Assembly: GCA_000482765.1 (NCBI GenBank)
Contig: AXWR01000001.1
Span: forward strand, 62,001-126,000
DNA length: 64,000 nucleotides
Direction: 5' to 3'
Source: Meiothermus taiwanensis DSM 14542
GTDB taxonomy: Bacteria; Deinococcota; Deinococci; Deinococcales; Thermaceae
The number at the start of each line of letters is the position of its first letter. Position 1 is the first letter of the stretch. Under the pieces are notes generated by a model, which was not told the DNA's origin, ran no database searches, and worked only from the letters and a program-made list of their open reading frames with translations. Below are positions 1-11,060 of the stretch, piece by piece. A program made the translations under genes and the position numbers.

Positions 1-2522
<2,522 letters not shown>

Positions 2523-2523
2523 T

Positions 2524-3567
2524 CTAGCGGTTGCTTTGCGCCCGCAGGTTTTGCAGAGCCGTGGCCGCCTCGAGGTAGCCAGGCCGGTAGCGCAGGGCCG
2601 CCTGAAAGTCGGCCCTGGCCCCTTCCAGGTTGCCCTGGGCCTGGCGGGCCAGGCCGCGCCAGTAGTAGCTCTCCTCATGGTCGTTGATGCGGCCCAGCAC
2701 GTCGTCGGCCAGGGCGATCACCTCCTGGTAGCGGCCGGTTTTGAAGTAGGCCTCGTAGGGGCCAAACTGGTACCACAACATCCGCCAGGGCCAGTTGTGT
2801 AGCGCGTTGGCCGGGCGGCGGGGGTCGAGGGTGCGGCTCGGCGCAATCTGCCGCGAACGGTCGTAGGCCCGGGCGGCTTCCTGGGCCTGTCCCAGCCGCA
2901 ACAGGGTGCTGCCCAGGTTGAACCAGGCGAAGGCGTTGGAAGGGCTGGCCTGGGTCTCGCGCCGGGCAAGCTCGAGGGCCATCTGTAGCTCAGCGGACTC
3001 GTTCATACGCCGGCCCAGAATGGCCGCCACCTGGGCCTCACGACCTTTGGGGTAGACCACCAGATAGGTGCGGTTGAACACCTGCCACAAAGCGTCCATC
3101 TCGCCATAGCGCAACGTCACCTTGGGGCCGTAGTAGCTATCGAAGGCGTTGAAATGGCCCTGGCTATCGTTGTAGCCCACCAGCAGGCGGTAGTGGCCCA
3201 TCCCGCCATGGTCGGGGGTCACAAACCAGGTCTCGATAATCACCGGAAAGCCCCCGGCCAGAAGGCGCTTGAGCAGGCCCAGGTCGCCGGCCAGCCCCAG
3301 GTGCACGCCGAAGCCCTTCCGGCGGGCAAAGGCCGCCAGCTCCTCGGGGCTTACGTTTTTGTCGTTTTTGTTGGGCTTGAGCACGGGGGCGATCTGGTAC
3401 TGCGTGAGGTTGCTGCCCCAGTAGCTCAGGGCCATCCCCAGGGTGGCCGGGCCGCAGTTGTTGTAGCGCTGATACTCGTGCTTTGCACCCGACAGGAAAA
3501 CCGAGCCGGGCTGGGCCAGGGCCAGGCTTAGGAAAAGCGGGAGGAGGGCGGCTCGAGGTGGGAGCAC
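2524..3567 (-). CDS. Exported C39-like cysteine peptidase with C-terminal TPR repeats
   Basis: I place the start at GTG 3567 because a CATAAT -10 box lies six bases upstream and the protein then opens with a clean signal peptide (VLPPRAALLPLFLSLALA). The mature part has a papain-like C39 fold: YNNCGPATL (Cys38), GGMGHYRLLVGY (His125) and FNAFDSYYG (Asp143), so a full catalytic triad is present. After about residue 190 there are TPR-type helix pairs (AFAWFNLGSTLLRLGQAQEA; ESYYWRGLARQAQGNLEGA). Protein is 347 aa. The family (Peptidase_C39_2) includes secreted peptidases and amidases; the substrate here is unknown. The fusion to TPRs suggests a scaffold or partner outside the membrane. Confidence 0.8.
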   Translation of the reverse strand: MLPPRAALLPLFLSLALAQPGSVFLSGAKHEYQRYNNCGPATLGMALSYWGSNLTQYQIAPVLKPNKNDKNVSPEELAAFARRKGFGVHLGLAGDLGLLKRLLAGGFPVIIETWFVTPDHGGMGHYRLLVGYNDSQGHFNAFDSYYGPKVTLRYGEMDALWQVFNRTYLVVYPKGREAQVAAILGRRMNESAELQMALELARRETQASPSNAFAWFNLGSTLLRLGQAQEAARAYDRSRQIAPSRTLDPRRPANALHNWPWRMLWYQFGPYEAYFKTGRYQEVIALADDVLGRINDHEESYYWRGLARQAQGNLEGARADFQAALRYRPGYLEAATALQNLRAQSNR

Positions 3568-3573
3568 CCGTGT

Positions 3574-3579
3574 ATTATG
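3574..3579 (-). promoter_or_regulatory. -10 element of the C39/TPR gene
   Basis: CATAAT on the minus strand ends six bases before the GTG at 3567. This spacing supports the GTG start and a leaderless transcript. Confidence 0.5.
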
Positions 3580-3630
3580 GCAGACCCCGCTCGCCACACA
3601 TGCAAGCCAGAACACCTAGCCTTGTCCACC

Positions 3631-4113
3631 TCAGCCATGCGCATCCTCAAGCGCACCCAAGGCCCCTTCAGCAGCCCTGGCCAGCTCCTCCTCGCCGGGG
3701 AGTTTCCCCTGCTTAAGCGCGGAAACCAAGAAATTGCTCATTCTGCCGATGGCATCCCGCACCCTGCGCCATTCCTCCAAACCCTTACCCGAAGGGTCGG
3801 GGAAGGACACATGCAGCCGGTGGGTTTTGGCCGGATAGGCCGGGCAGTTTTCGGCGGCCGCGTCGCAGACGGTGAGCACCAGGTCGAAGTTCCAGGGGTC
3901 GGGCAGGTCGAAGAGGGTTTTGGAGGTATGCCCGCCCAGGTCTATGCCCACCTCCTGCATGACTGCCTTGGCCTCGGGTTTTACAAAGGTCTTTTCGGTG
4001 CCCGCCGACCAGACCTCGCAGGGAAAGCCCAGGCGGCTGGCCCAGTAGCGCAGCCAACCTTCGGCCATCTGGCTGCGGGCCGAGTTGTGGGTACAGAGCA
4101 CCAGAATACGCAC
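3631..4113 (-). CDS. arsC: Arsenate reductase, thioredoxin-linked LMW-phosphatase type
   Basis: This 160-aa cytoplasmic enzyme reduces arsenate to arsenite using three cysteines and thioredoxin. The P-loop CTHNSARS starts at Cys7, and TVCDAAAENC supplies Cys83 and Cys90, the same spacing as the Cys10/82/89 triad of the plasmid pI258 enzyme. The acid loop FPDPS is present. All catalytic parts are therefore intact. No arsenite pump or ArsR repressor is adjacent. An ArsN2-type acetyltransferase follows upstream on the same strand, which supports an arsenic role over a protein tyrosine phosphatase role. Confidence 0.92.
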   Translation of the reverse strand: MRILVLCTHNSARSQMAEGWLRYWASRLGFPCEVWSAGTEKTFVKPEAKAVMQEVGIDLGGHTSKTLFDLPDPWNFDLVLTVCDAAAENCPAYPAKTHRLHVSFPDPSGKGLEEWRRVRDAIGRMSNFLVSALKQGKLPGEEELARAAEGALGALEDAHG

Positions 4114-4226
4114 TGTTGAACATTATCGCCCAATTGTCAGGCCCATGTCACAGGGCGGTCAGGCTGAGGGGACAGGCCTGGGCTGGGCCTGCCCAATGGG
4201 CAGGGCCCAGGCAATACGCCAGCCAT

Positions 4227-4248
4227 AAAAGGCCAGAGCGAGGGCCTT
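4227..4248 (-). terminator. Terminator of the ArsN2-type gene
   Basis: On the minus strand AAGGCC and GGCCTT pair around an eight-base loop and are followed by TTTTAT. The stem overlaps the stop codon of the upstream gene. Confidence 0.75.
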
Positions 4249-4696
4249 AGGCTTCGGATGGGGGTGTCAGCGGAAGGGTCATGGCGATGGCGGTATCGGG
4301 GCAGGCACCCTGGAGTTCCTGCGAAGCCTGCAAGGCAGCGGGTAGCTCGGCGCGTGGAACCACAGCAAAACCGAAGCGGATGAAAAAATCCGCGGCGGTC
4401 TCGGTGAGGAGCGAGAGCGAGGTGAGGTTTTTGTAGCGGGCCAGATCCAGCATACCCTCGGTGAGCTTGGCCCCGATCCCCATCCCGCGGTATTCCTCGG
4501 CCACCGCCAGGGAGCGCAAAAGGCCGCTGCCCTGGTGCACCTCGAGGCCTGCGCAGCCCACCACCTTATGGCCCTCGAGGGCCAGCATAAAGTTCAGGAT
4601 GTGCTCTTCCAGGCCCGCTTGCGACAGGCCAGCAGCGGCCAGCAAGGCCCGCACTTCGGGTAGGTCGCTCGAGGTCGCGGTGCAGTAGGTAATCAT
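4247..4696 (-). CDS. arsN2: GNAT acetyltransferase of the ArsN2 type
   Basis: A 149-aa single-domain GNAT protein. The start at ATG 4696 has GGGGGAA just upstream; an earlier in-frame codon would add an unlikely tail. The acetyl-CoA pyrophosphate loop is seen in SLAVAEEYRGMGIGAKL. The C-terminal block with TETAADFFIRFGF, VPRAELP and a CP near the end is the pattern I associate with arsenic-resistance acetyltransferases (ArsN2), and the gene lies next to arsC. The exact substrate is unknown: other ArsN proteins acetylate organoarsenicals such as arsinothricin, but ArsN2 chemistry is less settled. The gene has its own terminator, so it is not simply co-transcribed with arsC. Confidence 0.8.
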   Translation of the reverse strand: MITYCTATSSDLPEVRALLAAAGLSQAGLEEHILNFMLALEGHKVVGCAGLEVHQGSGLLRSLAVAEEYRGMGIGAKLTEGMLDLARYKNLTSLSLLTETAADFFIRFGFAVVPRAELPAALQASQELQGACPDTAIAMTLPLTPPSEA

Positions 4697-4753
4697 GGTT
4701 CCCCCAGGGTATAGCATCAACCATCCGCCCGGCGCATCCAACGCCAGCCCCGC

Positions 4754-5266
4754 CTACCGGTTTTTAGCCTCCCACAGCTTACGGGTGGTAATTACCTGGC
4801 CGGCGTGGTGCTGGGCATGGGCCGCAATGTGATCAAGCACGTACACCGCCTTGACCGGGTGGGGGCCTACCTGAACGGTGCGCATGAGATCCTCGTCCCG
4901 GAGGGCCTGCAAACCTTCCCGCACTCGCTTTAGGTTTTGCGCGAACTCGGCCAGCACCTCCTCCGGGGCCCGTCCGCTGGGGGCCATCTCCTCGGCCGGC
5001 CGGATGCGCAGGGCCTCGGGGATCTCCTGGCCCGTGCCCCGCAACAGCAGACGGTAAGACGATCCGCCGATGTGGCGCACCAGGCCTCCAATGGGGTTGG
5101 CCTGGGGGGCCGGCACCCACCAGAAACCCTCGGGTGTAAGGCCCCCGGCCCATTTCTGTACGGTCTCCTCCACTTCTTCCAGGTTTCGCAGCCAGACCGA
5201 TACCAGCCAGTGCACGCCTTCTATATCGCCGCGCAAAAAGGGAGCCAGCTGTGAGGGTGTTTGCAT
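4754..5266 (-). CDS. DinB-fold protein (DinB_2 / DUF664 type)
   Basis: A 170-aa four-helix-bundle protein of the DinB/YfiT superfamily, whose members are thiol-dependent metal-binding transferases or damage-responsive proteins of mostly unknown activity. Seen are the N-terminal LVSVWLRNLEEVEE helix, IGGLVRHIGGSSYRLL with a metal-type His, and the C-terminal VLDHIAAHAQHHAGQV, giving the usual three-histidine set. ATG 5266 is chosen because a TACAAT -10 box lies eight bases upstream; longer frames run into the divergent gene's promoter. The promoter is back to back with that of the DUF418 gene. Activity cannot be assigned. Confidence 0.82.
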   Translation of the reverse strand: MQTPSQLAPFLRGDIEGVHWLVSVWLRNLEEVEETVQKWAGGLTPEGFWWVPAPQANPIGGLVRHIGGSSYRLLLRGTGQEIPEALRIRPAEEMAPSGRAPEEVLAEFAQNLKRVREGLQALRDEDLMRTVQVGPHPVKAVYVLDHIAAHAQHHAGQVITTRKLWEAKNR

Positions 5267-5274
5267 ACACCCCC

Positions 5275-5280
5275 ATTGTA
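5275..5280 (-). promoter_or_regulatory. -10 element of the DinB-fold gene
   Basis: TACAAT on the minus strand is eight bases from the ATG at 5266. It is only ten bases from the oppositely directed TAGAAT box at 5291, making a compact divergent promoter. Confidence 0.55.
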
Positions 5281-5290
5281 CGCCTTCCCG

Positions 5291-5296
5291 TAGAAT
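5291..5296 (+). promoter_or_regulatory. -10 element of the DUF418 gene
   Basis: TAGAAT followed by exactly six C residues and then the ATG at 5303: a leaderless arrangement. Confidence 0.55.
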
Positions 5297-5302
5297 CCCC
5301 CC

Positions 5303-6388
5303 ATGCAACCCCTGGCCCCAAATCAGCGGGATGTTTTCCTGGACGCCGTGCGGGGGCTGGCCCTGGTGGGCATCCTGGCGGTCAACCTCGAGCACTTCGC
5401 CGGGGTTGGCCTGTATGCCGCTCGGTATGGCAGCTCACCGCCCTACACCCTGGGCCGCGAGATTCTGGCCTTCTTCTTCAGCGGCAAGTTCTACACCATC
5501 TTCGCCATCTTGTTCGGGCTGGGGCTGGCCTTGCAGTACCGGCGTTTTGTCGCGGCCGGCCTGGATGCTCCCGCCCTGCTGCGCCGCCGCCTGGGGTGGC
5601 TCCTGGGGGTGGGGGCGTTGCACGGCCTCTTGCTGTTCGACGGCGACATCCTGGGCACCTATGCCATCCTGGGCTTTTTTACCCTGCGCTACCTGGGACA
5701 AGAACCCCGGCTTTTGGACATCGCCAGGTTCTTGCTGGCAGGGTATGTCCTGTATGGCCTCTTCGTGTTCTTTTTGCGCGATATGGCGCCCGTTCCGGGC
5801 AGCGCCGAGGTATTTGCCAGCGGAAGCTTCTGGGCGGTCAGTGCGGCCCGGCTCGAGACCTGGCTAGCTAGCACGGTGCTGGGCTCGCTCCTCTTCGGGG
5901 CCGAGCTGGTGGGCTTATTTTTACTGGGCATCTACCTGGCCCCGCGCTGGCAGAGCATCGGGCCGGCCACCCTCTGGCGGGTGGTGGCGCTGGGGCTGCT
6001 GGTGGGCATCCCGGTCAACTGGTACAACGCCCAGCACCCCGATCTCCAGCCCCTGCGCGGGCTGGGCGGGCTGGCCTTCGCGCTGGTTTATATGGCCTTG
6101 TTTCGTCTGTTCTGGCCCCGGCTCGGCCTGCTACACCCCCTGCGCTACGCAGGCCGGATGCCCCTCAGCAACTACCTGCTGCAATCGCTCGCCATGAGCC
6201 TATTGTTCTACGGCTATGGGCTGGGGCTGTACGGGCAGGTCAGCCCCATCTGGTTCCCGCTCATAGCGGTGGGCTTTGTGGCGCTCCAAGTGGCCCTGAG
6301 CCGGTGGTGGCTTTGGCGCTTCGGGCAGGGGCCGCTGGAATGGTTGTGGCGCAGGTTCACCTACGGCCCAGCAGCAAGCCCCCAGTAA
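5303..6388 (+). CDS. DUF418 (YeiB-like) integral membrane protein
   Basis: A 361-aa polytopic membrane protein. The N-terminal block RDVFLDAVRGLALVGILAVN and the FFSGKFYTIFAILFGLGLA block are the hallmarks of the YeiB/DUF418 family, related to acyltransferase-3 membrane proteins. About nine to ten hydrophobic segments are visible. The C-terminal DUF418 part includes RYAGRMPLSNYLLQSL. Family members are thought to transfer acyl or other groups to surface molecules, but no substrate is established. Nothing in the neighbourhood fixes its role. Confidence 0.9.
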   Translation: MQPLAPNQRDVFLDAVRGLALVGILAVNLEHFAGVGLYAARYGSSPPYTLGREILAFFFSGKFYTIFAILFGLGLALQYRRFVAAGLDAPALLRRRLGWLLGVGALHGLLLFDGDILGTYAILGFFTLRYLGQEPRLLDIARFLLAGYVLYGLFVFFLRDMAPVPGSAEVFASGSFWAVSAARLETWLASTVLGSLLFGAELVGLFLLGIYLAPRWQSIGPATLWRVVALGLLVGIPVNWYNAQHPDLQPLRGLGGLAFALVYMALFRLFWPRLGLLHPLRYAGRMPLSNYLLQSLAMSLLFYGYGLGLYGQVSPIWFPLIAVGFVALQVALSRWWLWRFGQGPLEWLWRRFTYGPAASPQ

Positions 6389-6396
6389 GCCCACAC

Positions 6397-6735
6397 TCAG
6401 TACTTGCGGCTGGTTTTTACCGCGGTGCCGGAGGCCGTGACCATCAGCATGTTGCCCTGGCCCACGGTCTCGTAGTCTACGTCAATGCCGATGACCGCAT
6501 CAGCCCCGCGGGCGATGGCGGCCTGCTCGAGCTCGGTTAGGGCAATCTCGCGGGCCTTGCGCAGCTCGGCCTCGTAGGCCCCGCTGCGGCCCCCCACGAT
6601 GTCCCGCACCGAGGCCAGAAGGTCGCGGAAGATGTTGGCCCCCACGATGGCCTCGCCAAACACCACATCCAGGTACTCGGTAATCTGGTAGCCCTCGAGC
6701 TGGCTCGAGGTGGTCAGGGTGATCTTGCGTCGCAT
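6397..6735 (-). CDS. YbjQ / UPF0145 family protein
   Basis: A 112-aa protein with the conserved opening [21 protein letters not shown], the segment [12 protein letters not shown] and the closing [13 protein letters not shown]. These proteins form a small pentameric or decameric heavy-metal-binding-like fold with no agreed function. ATG 6735 is preceded by GGGGGAG. It is divergent from lutA, sharing a 32-base promoter region. Confidence 0.88.
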   Translation of the reverse strand: MRRKITLTTSSQLEGYQITEYLDVVFGEAIVGANIFRDLLASVRDIVGGRSGAYEAELRKAREIALTELEQAAIARGADAVIGIDVDYETVGQGNMLMVTASGTAVKTSRKY

Positions 6736-6751
6736 GCTCTTCTCCCCCGGC

Positions 6752-6757
6752 TATAAT
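6752..6757 (+). promoter_or_regulatory. -10 element of lutAB
   Basis: Perfect TATAAT ten bases before the lutA ATG. Confidence 0.6.
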
Positions 6758-6767
6758 CTACAGCATC

Positions 6768-7493
6768 ATGCAAGTGGCCCTTTTCGTCACCTGTCTGACC
6801 GACCAGTTTTTCGCCGAGGCGGGGGTGGCGGCGGTGCGGCTTTTGCGCCACCTGGGCTGCACGGTTCACTTTCCCCAGGGCCAGACCTGCTGCGGACAAC
6901 CGGCCTACAACGCGGGCTACTGGGCCGAGGCCCGGCAGGTGGCCGACCATACCCTGGGGGTGCTCGAGGACGCCCCGTACGTGGTGCTGCCTTCGGGCTC
7001 CTGCACCACCATGCTGCGGGCTTTCTACCCCGAGCTGTATCGCGACCGCCCCAAGATGTTCGCCCGGGCCCTGGCTTTGAGCCAGAAAACCTACGAGCTT
7101 TCCGAGTTTATCGTCAAGGTGCTGGGGAAAACTCACCTGGGCTCGGGCCTGACGGGCAAACGCATCGCCTACCACCACGGCTGCCACGCCCTGCGCGAGC
7201 TGGGCCTCAAGCAGGAACCCCTGACGCTTTTGCGCAACGCCGGGGCCGAGGTTGTGGACTGGGCCGCCGCCGAGGAGTGCTGCGGTTTTGGTGGGCTCTT
7301 CTCGGTCAAGCTGCCCGAGGTGGCCCTGGGCATGGCCGACCGCAAGCTCTCCACCCTGCCCAACGGACAGGTGGATCTGCTCACCAGCGGGGACGCCGGC
7401 TGTATGCTGCACCTGATGGGGCGCATGCAGAACCAGAACCTTAACCTGCCCGTGCGCCCGCTGGCCTCGGTGCTGTGGGAGGCGGTGGGATGA
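6768..7493 (+). CDS. lutA: LutA-type (Fe-S)-binding oxidoreductase subunit
   Basis: A 241-aa protein with two CCG cysteine-rich domains: GQTCCGQPAYN near residue 45 and EECCGFGGLFSVK near residue 170, plus SGSCTTML and YHHGCHALRELG. These bind an Fe-S cofactor as in heterodisulfide reductase B and glycolate oxidase GlcF. LutA works with LutB (and usually LutC) to oxidise L-lactate to pyruvate. The stop TGA overlaps the ATG of lutB by two bases (ATGA), indicating translational coupling. Confidence 0.93.
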   Translation: MQVALFVTCLTDQFFAEAGVAAVRLLRHLGCTVHFPQGQTCCGQPAYNAGYWAEARQVADHTLGVLEDAPYVVLPSGSCTTMLRAFYPELYRDRPKMFARALALSQKTYELSEFIVKVLGKTHLGSGLTGKRIAYHHGCHALRELGLKQEPLTLLRNAGAEVVDWAAAEECCGFGGLFSVKLPEVALGMADRKLSTLPNGQVDLLTSGDAGCMLHLMGRMQNQNLNLPVRPLASVLWEAVG

Positions 7494-8884
7494 AGCCAGC
7501 AGCCAACCGGTACCCCCAGGAAGCGGCTCGAGTTTTGCGCGAAGAGCCCCAGGTGCGCGAGTCGGTGACGGGGGCCACGCTCAACTTCGACAGCAAGCGG
7601 CGGCAGGCCTACGCCGAGGTGGACGCCGAAGCCTGGCGGCACTGGGCCGAAGGGGTCAAGAACCATCTTCTGATGCACCTGGATCAGTACCTGGCCCAAG
7701 CGGAAACCAGCCTGCAGCGCAATGGAGTGCAGGTGCACTGGGCCGAGGACGCCGACGACGCCCGGCGCATCGTGGCCGGGATCGCCCGCAAGGGCGGGGT
7801 GCGCAAGGTGGTCAAGGCCAAGAGCATGATCTCGGAGGAGCTGGGCCTCAACCCCATGCTGGAAGGGATGGGCCTCGAGGTGCTCGAGACCGACCTCGGC
7901 GAGTACATCATCCAGCTCCTGAACCAGCCCCCCTCGCACATCGTGGGGCCGGCCATCCACCTGAACCTCGCCCAGATTCGCCAGCTCTTCCACCAGCGCT
8001 TCCAGACCCCCCCCGAGGCCAGCCCCGAGGAGCTGGCCGCCGTGGCTCGTAAGGTCTTGCGGGAGGGTTTTCTAACCGCCGATATGGGCCTCTCGGGGGC
8101 CAACTTTGTGGTGGCCGAGACCGGTACCCTGGCCCTGATCGAAAACGAGGGCAACATAAGGCTTTCTACCTCGGCCCCGCGCATCCACGTGGCTTTGGTG
8201 GGCCTCGAGAAGCTATTGCCCCGCTTTTCCGACCTTGCGATTTTCTTGCAGCTCACCGCCCGCGCCGCCACCGGGCAGCGCCTGGGAACCTTCGTCTCGC
8301 TCATCCAGGGGCCGCGCCGGCCCGGCGAGCCCGACGGCCCCGAGGAGGTGCACGTGGTCTTTGTGGACAACGGGCGCAGCAGCCTGCTGGCCGACCTCGA
8401 GGCCTGGGAAACCCTGCGCTGCGTGCGCTGCGCCGCCTGCCTGAATGCCTGCCCGGTTTACCGCCAGACCGGCGGGCACGCCTACGGCTACGTCTACAGC
8501 GGCCCTATCGGGGCCATTTTGTCGCCGGGGCTGTTGGGGCTGGAAGAGACCAAACCCCTCCCCTATGCCTCCTCGCTGTGCGGGGCCTGCTTTCAGGCCT
8601 GCCCGGTGCGCATCCCCATCCCCAAGCTGCTGCTCACCTGGCGCCACCGCGCAGTAGCGGAGGGCCTGATGCCACGGCTCGAGGCCGCCGCCATCAAAGG
8701 CTATGCCCTGGCCATGACCCAGCCCTGGCTGTACCGCCTGGCCAGCAAGGCCCTGCGCCTGCTGCCCGAAAAAGCCCTGGACAATAGGGTTGTGCCGGTG
8801 GTCAGGGCCTGGGTGGAGGGCCGGGCCGGGCTCAAACCCAGCCCCAAAAGCTTTCAGCAGATGTGGGAGGCCGGAGAGGTCTAG
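7490..8884 (+). CDS. lutB: LutB-type iron-sulfur lactate oxidation subunit
   Basis: A 464-aa protein. The N-terminal LUD domain (about 60-290) carries NFVVAETGTLALIENEGN. A ferredoxin-like region binds two [4Fe-4S] clusters: CVRCAACLNACP and CGACFQACP. A C-terminal DUF3390-type tail follows. The start at 7490 is the ATG overlapping the lutA stop; an upstream alternative would extend into lutA without reason. Length matches B. subtilis LutB. The third subunit, LutC, is not next door: a convergent protease gene begins two bases after the stop. Confidence 0.93.
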   Translation: MKPAANRYPQEAARVLREEPQVRESVTGATLNFDSKRRQAYAEVDAEAWRHWAEGVKNHLLMHLDQYLAQAETSLQRNGVQVHWAEDADDARRIVAGIARKGGVRKVVKAKSMISEELGLNPMLEGMGLEVLETDLGEYIIQLLNQPPSHIVGPAIHLNLAQIRQLFHQRFQTPPEASPEELAAVARKVLREGFLTADMGLSGANFVVAETGTLALIENEGNIRLSTSAPRIHVALVGLEKLLPRFSDLAIFLQLTARAATGQRLGTFVSLIQGPRRPGEPDGPEEVHVVFVDNGRSSLLADLEAWETLRCVRCAACLNACPVYRQTGGHAYGYVYSGPIGAILSPGLLGLEETKPLPYASSLCGACFQACPVRIPIPKLLLTWRHRAVAEGLMPRLEAAAIKGYALAMTQPWLYRLASKALRLLPEKALDNRVVPVVRAWVEGRAGLKPSPKSFQQMWEAGEV

Positions 8885-8886
8885 CC

Positions 8887-11037
8887 CTAGCGCCGGTAAA
8901 GCTGGCGCAGGCTGGGCAGCAGGGAAATCCCCTCCGGGCCTGGCAGTTTCAGGTTTTGCGTCCCCTGCACCACCGAAAGTGGCACTCTGACGTTGCTGGC
9001 GGTAGGGCGTACCAGGAGCAGATCGCCATCGGCATTGGTATAGCCTCCAAGGTAATCCCCCGGCGTGATATCTTGGTCGCCATCCAGATCCTTCCAGGCA
9101 ATCACAACATAATCGCCGCCCGCCAGGTTTTCGATCCGATAGGGTGCGGTCTGGCCTGTCTGAGCAATGGTCACAAACGCCGATTTGTTGGGGTCAATGT
9201 CGTTGCCTGCAACGTACAGGGCAAAAACCACCGTACCCTGCACGCTGGGCGGGGGCGCAGGCGTGCCCACCGTCAGGGCCAGCCCCACCGAGCGGTTGAT
9301 GCTGCCGCTACTGCCGTTGATGGTGAGGTTGTAGGTTCCAGGGGTCGGACTACCGCTCACCTGCAGACGCAGGGTGCTGGTGCCGCCGGTAACGCTGCTG
9401 GGGTTGAACTGCCCGTTTATCCCGACCGGCAGGCCGCTCAAGCTCAGGTTGACGGCATTGCTAAAACCCGCAATGCGTGCGATGCTGACGTTTATATCCA
9501 CGCTGCTACCTGGGGTGGGGCTGAGGGTGGCCGAGGTGGGATTGAGCAGGAGGGTGTAGCTCGGCGTTGCGCTGCCCGCCGCGCTGACGGCTGCTTGCGC
9601 ATTGACCAGGCCCGCGCCACAGTCACTGCTGGAGAGGGTTGGGAAGTCGGCCGGGATCGCATCCGATGGGCGGCCCGTGCAACTGGCCCCACTCAGCGGC
9701 ACCGCCGTGCGCTTGAGGATGTCCAGCGCCTCCGAATAGGTCAGCTCGGAGCGGCGCGCTTTCATCAGGGCCACCAGGCCCGCCACATGCGGAGCGGCCA
9801 TAGAGGTGCCCTGATAGAACTGATAGATGAATTGATTGGCTCCTGTTGCATTATCGTCCTTGAGCGGACTCAGCACCCCGTCTGCGTAGCCATCTGCGTT
9901 ACGGTCAATGGTTATATCCCCACCCGGCGCCATCACGTCGATGCGAGGGCCATAGTTGGAGTAGTAGGCGCGAAAACCCCGGGTCTCGGTCGCCCCCACG
10001 GTAATGACCCCGCTACAACTGGCCGGGGTGAAATCGGAGGCATTTTCGGCACTGTTGCCAGCCGCCACCACAATGATGGGGCGCTGGGGCTGGTTTGAGG
10101 CCTGGTTGATGGTATCCTGCCAGGCCGGCGCACAAGTACCCCGGCCCCCCAGGCTCATATTGACCACCGCCGCCGGGTTGGCATTGTTGGGCACGCCCGA
10201 AACCGGAAGCCCCACTGCCCAGCGAAGGGCCGCAATAATGTCGGCGTCGCTGCCCCCGCCCACGCCCAGGGCCCGGATGTGCAGCAGGCGGGCCCCCCAG
10301 CTGACCCCAGCCACACCCCGGTTGTTGTTGGTGGCCGCCGCGACCGTTCCGGCCACGTGGGTGCCGTGATAACCGGTCAGGGCCTCGGGGGGCACGCCGG
10401 GCGCCACGTTGCCCGTATCTTCGGGATCGTTGTCCCGCCCGTTCCCATCGTTGGCAATCTGCGGGTTGGAGATAAAGTCATATCCCAGGATGGGTTGGGG
10501 AATATCGGGGTGGGCGCCCACGATACCCGAATCTATAACCGCCACCGTCACCACCCGGCTGGTTCCATCCTCGATATCCCAGGCGGCCGGCAGGTTGATG
10601 GCCGGATAATGCCACTGAAAGTTATAGAACGTATCGTTGGGGGTCTTAAAAGCCTGGCGGATGTAGTTGGGCTGGGCGTAGAGCACATCGGCCCGGCGGG
10701 ACAGGGCCTGGACGACCTCGAGGGTCTGAGGCTTGCCGGCAACGCCCCGGAAGAGTGCCATGCCCTGGGTGTCCAGGTCTTCTACCCGCTGTAGCTCCAC
10801 CCCGGCTACCTGGAGGCTCCCCACCGTTTGCAGGCTCACCCCCGGCCGAAACTTGACAATCACCTCTCCGGGCACAAAATCGGTTTCACTGGTCTGGGCA
10901 AAGGGCTTTTGCGAGACCTGGATGGCCCCGGCACCACCCGAAAAAAAGCCCACCTGACCCGAGATGCTGCCAGGGCCCCCATCCCCACAAGCAGCCAACA
11001 TAACAACCAGCAGCATCCACACACGCAACATCTTCAT
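8887..11037 (-). CDS. Secreted subtilisin-family (S8) serine protease lipoprotein
   Basis: A 716-aa extracellular protease. A lipoprotein signal ends in MLAAC (lipidated Cys17). A fervidolysin-like propeptide part (VPGEVIVKFRPG) follows. The catalytic domain has Asp169 in VIDSGI, His224 in HGTHVAG, oxyanion Asn328 in AAGNS and Ser412 in GTSMAAPHVAG, so it should be active. After about residue 495 there is a beta-sandwich (SATLSPTPGSSVDINVSI) and a C-terminal module with DLDGDQDITPGDYLGGY. AGGAGG lies eight bases before the ATG. The domain order resembles other Thermus-group cell-surface subtilases; retention by the lipid anchor is inferred. Confidence 0.94.
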   Translation of the reverse strand: MKMLRVWMLLVVMLAACGDGGPGSISGQVGFFSGGAGAIQVSQKPFAQTSETDFVPGEVIVKFRPGVSLQTVGSLQVAGVELQRVEDLDTQGMALFRGVAGKPQTLEVVQALSRRADVLYAQPNYIRQAFKTPNDTFYNFQWHYPAINLPAAWDIEDGTSRVVTVAVIDSGIVGAHPDIPQPILGYDFISNPQIANDGNGRDNDPEDTGNVAPGVPPEALTGYHGTHVAGTVAAATNNNRGVAGVSWGARLLHIRALGVGGGSDADIIAALRWAVGLPVSGVPNNANPAAVVNMSLGGRGTCAPAWQDTINQASNQPQRPIIVVAAGNSAENASDFTPASCSGVITVGATETRGFRAYYSNYGPRIDVMAPGGDITIDRNADGYADGVLSPLKDDNATGANQFIYQFYQGTSMAAPHVAGLVALMKARRSELTYSEALDILKRTAVPLSGASCTGRPSDAIPADFPTLSSSDCGAGLVNAQAAVSAAGSATPSYTLLLNPTSATLSPTPGSSVDINVSIARIAGFSNAVNLSLSGLPVGINGQFNPSSVTGGTSTLRLQVSGSPTPGTYNLTINGSSGSINRSVGLALTVGTPAPPPSVQGTVVFALYVAGNDIDPNKSAFVTIAQTGQTAPYRIENLAGGDYVVIAWKDLDGDQDITPGDYLGGYTNADGDLLLVRPTASNVRVPLSVVQGTQNLKLPGPEGISLLPSLRQLYRR

Positions 11038-11060
11038 CGGCCCGCCTCCTGAGCTCTAAC

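Noticed and set aside
8863-10098. 411-codon plus-strand open frame
   Set aside because: Shadow of the subtilase gene, whose full catalytic triad is on the minus strand.
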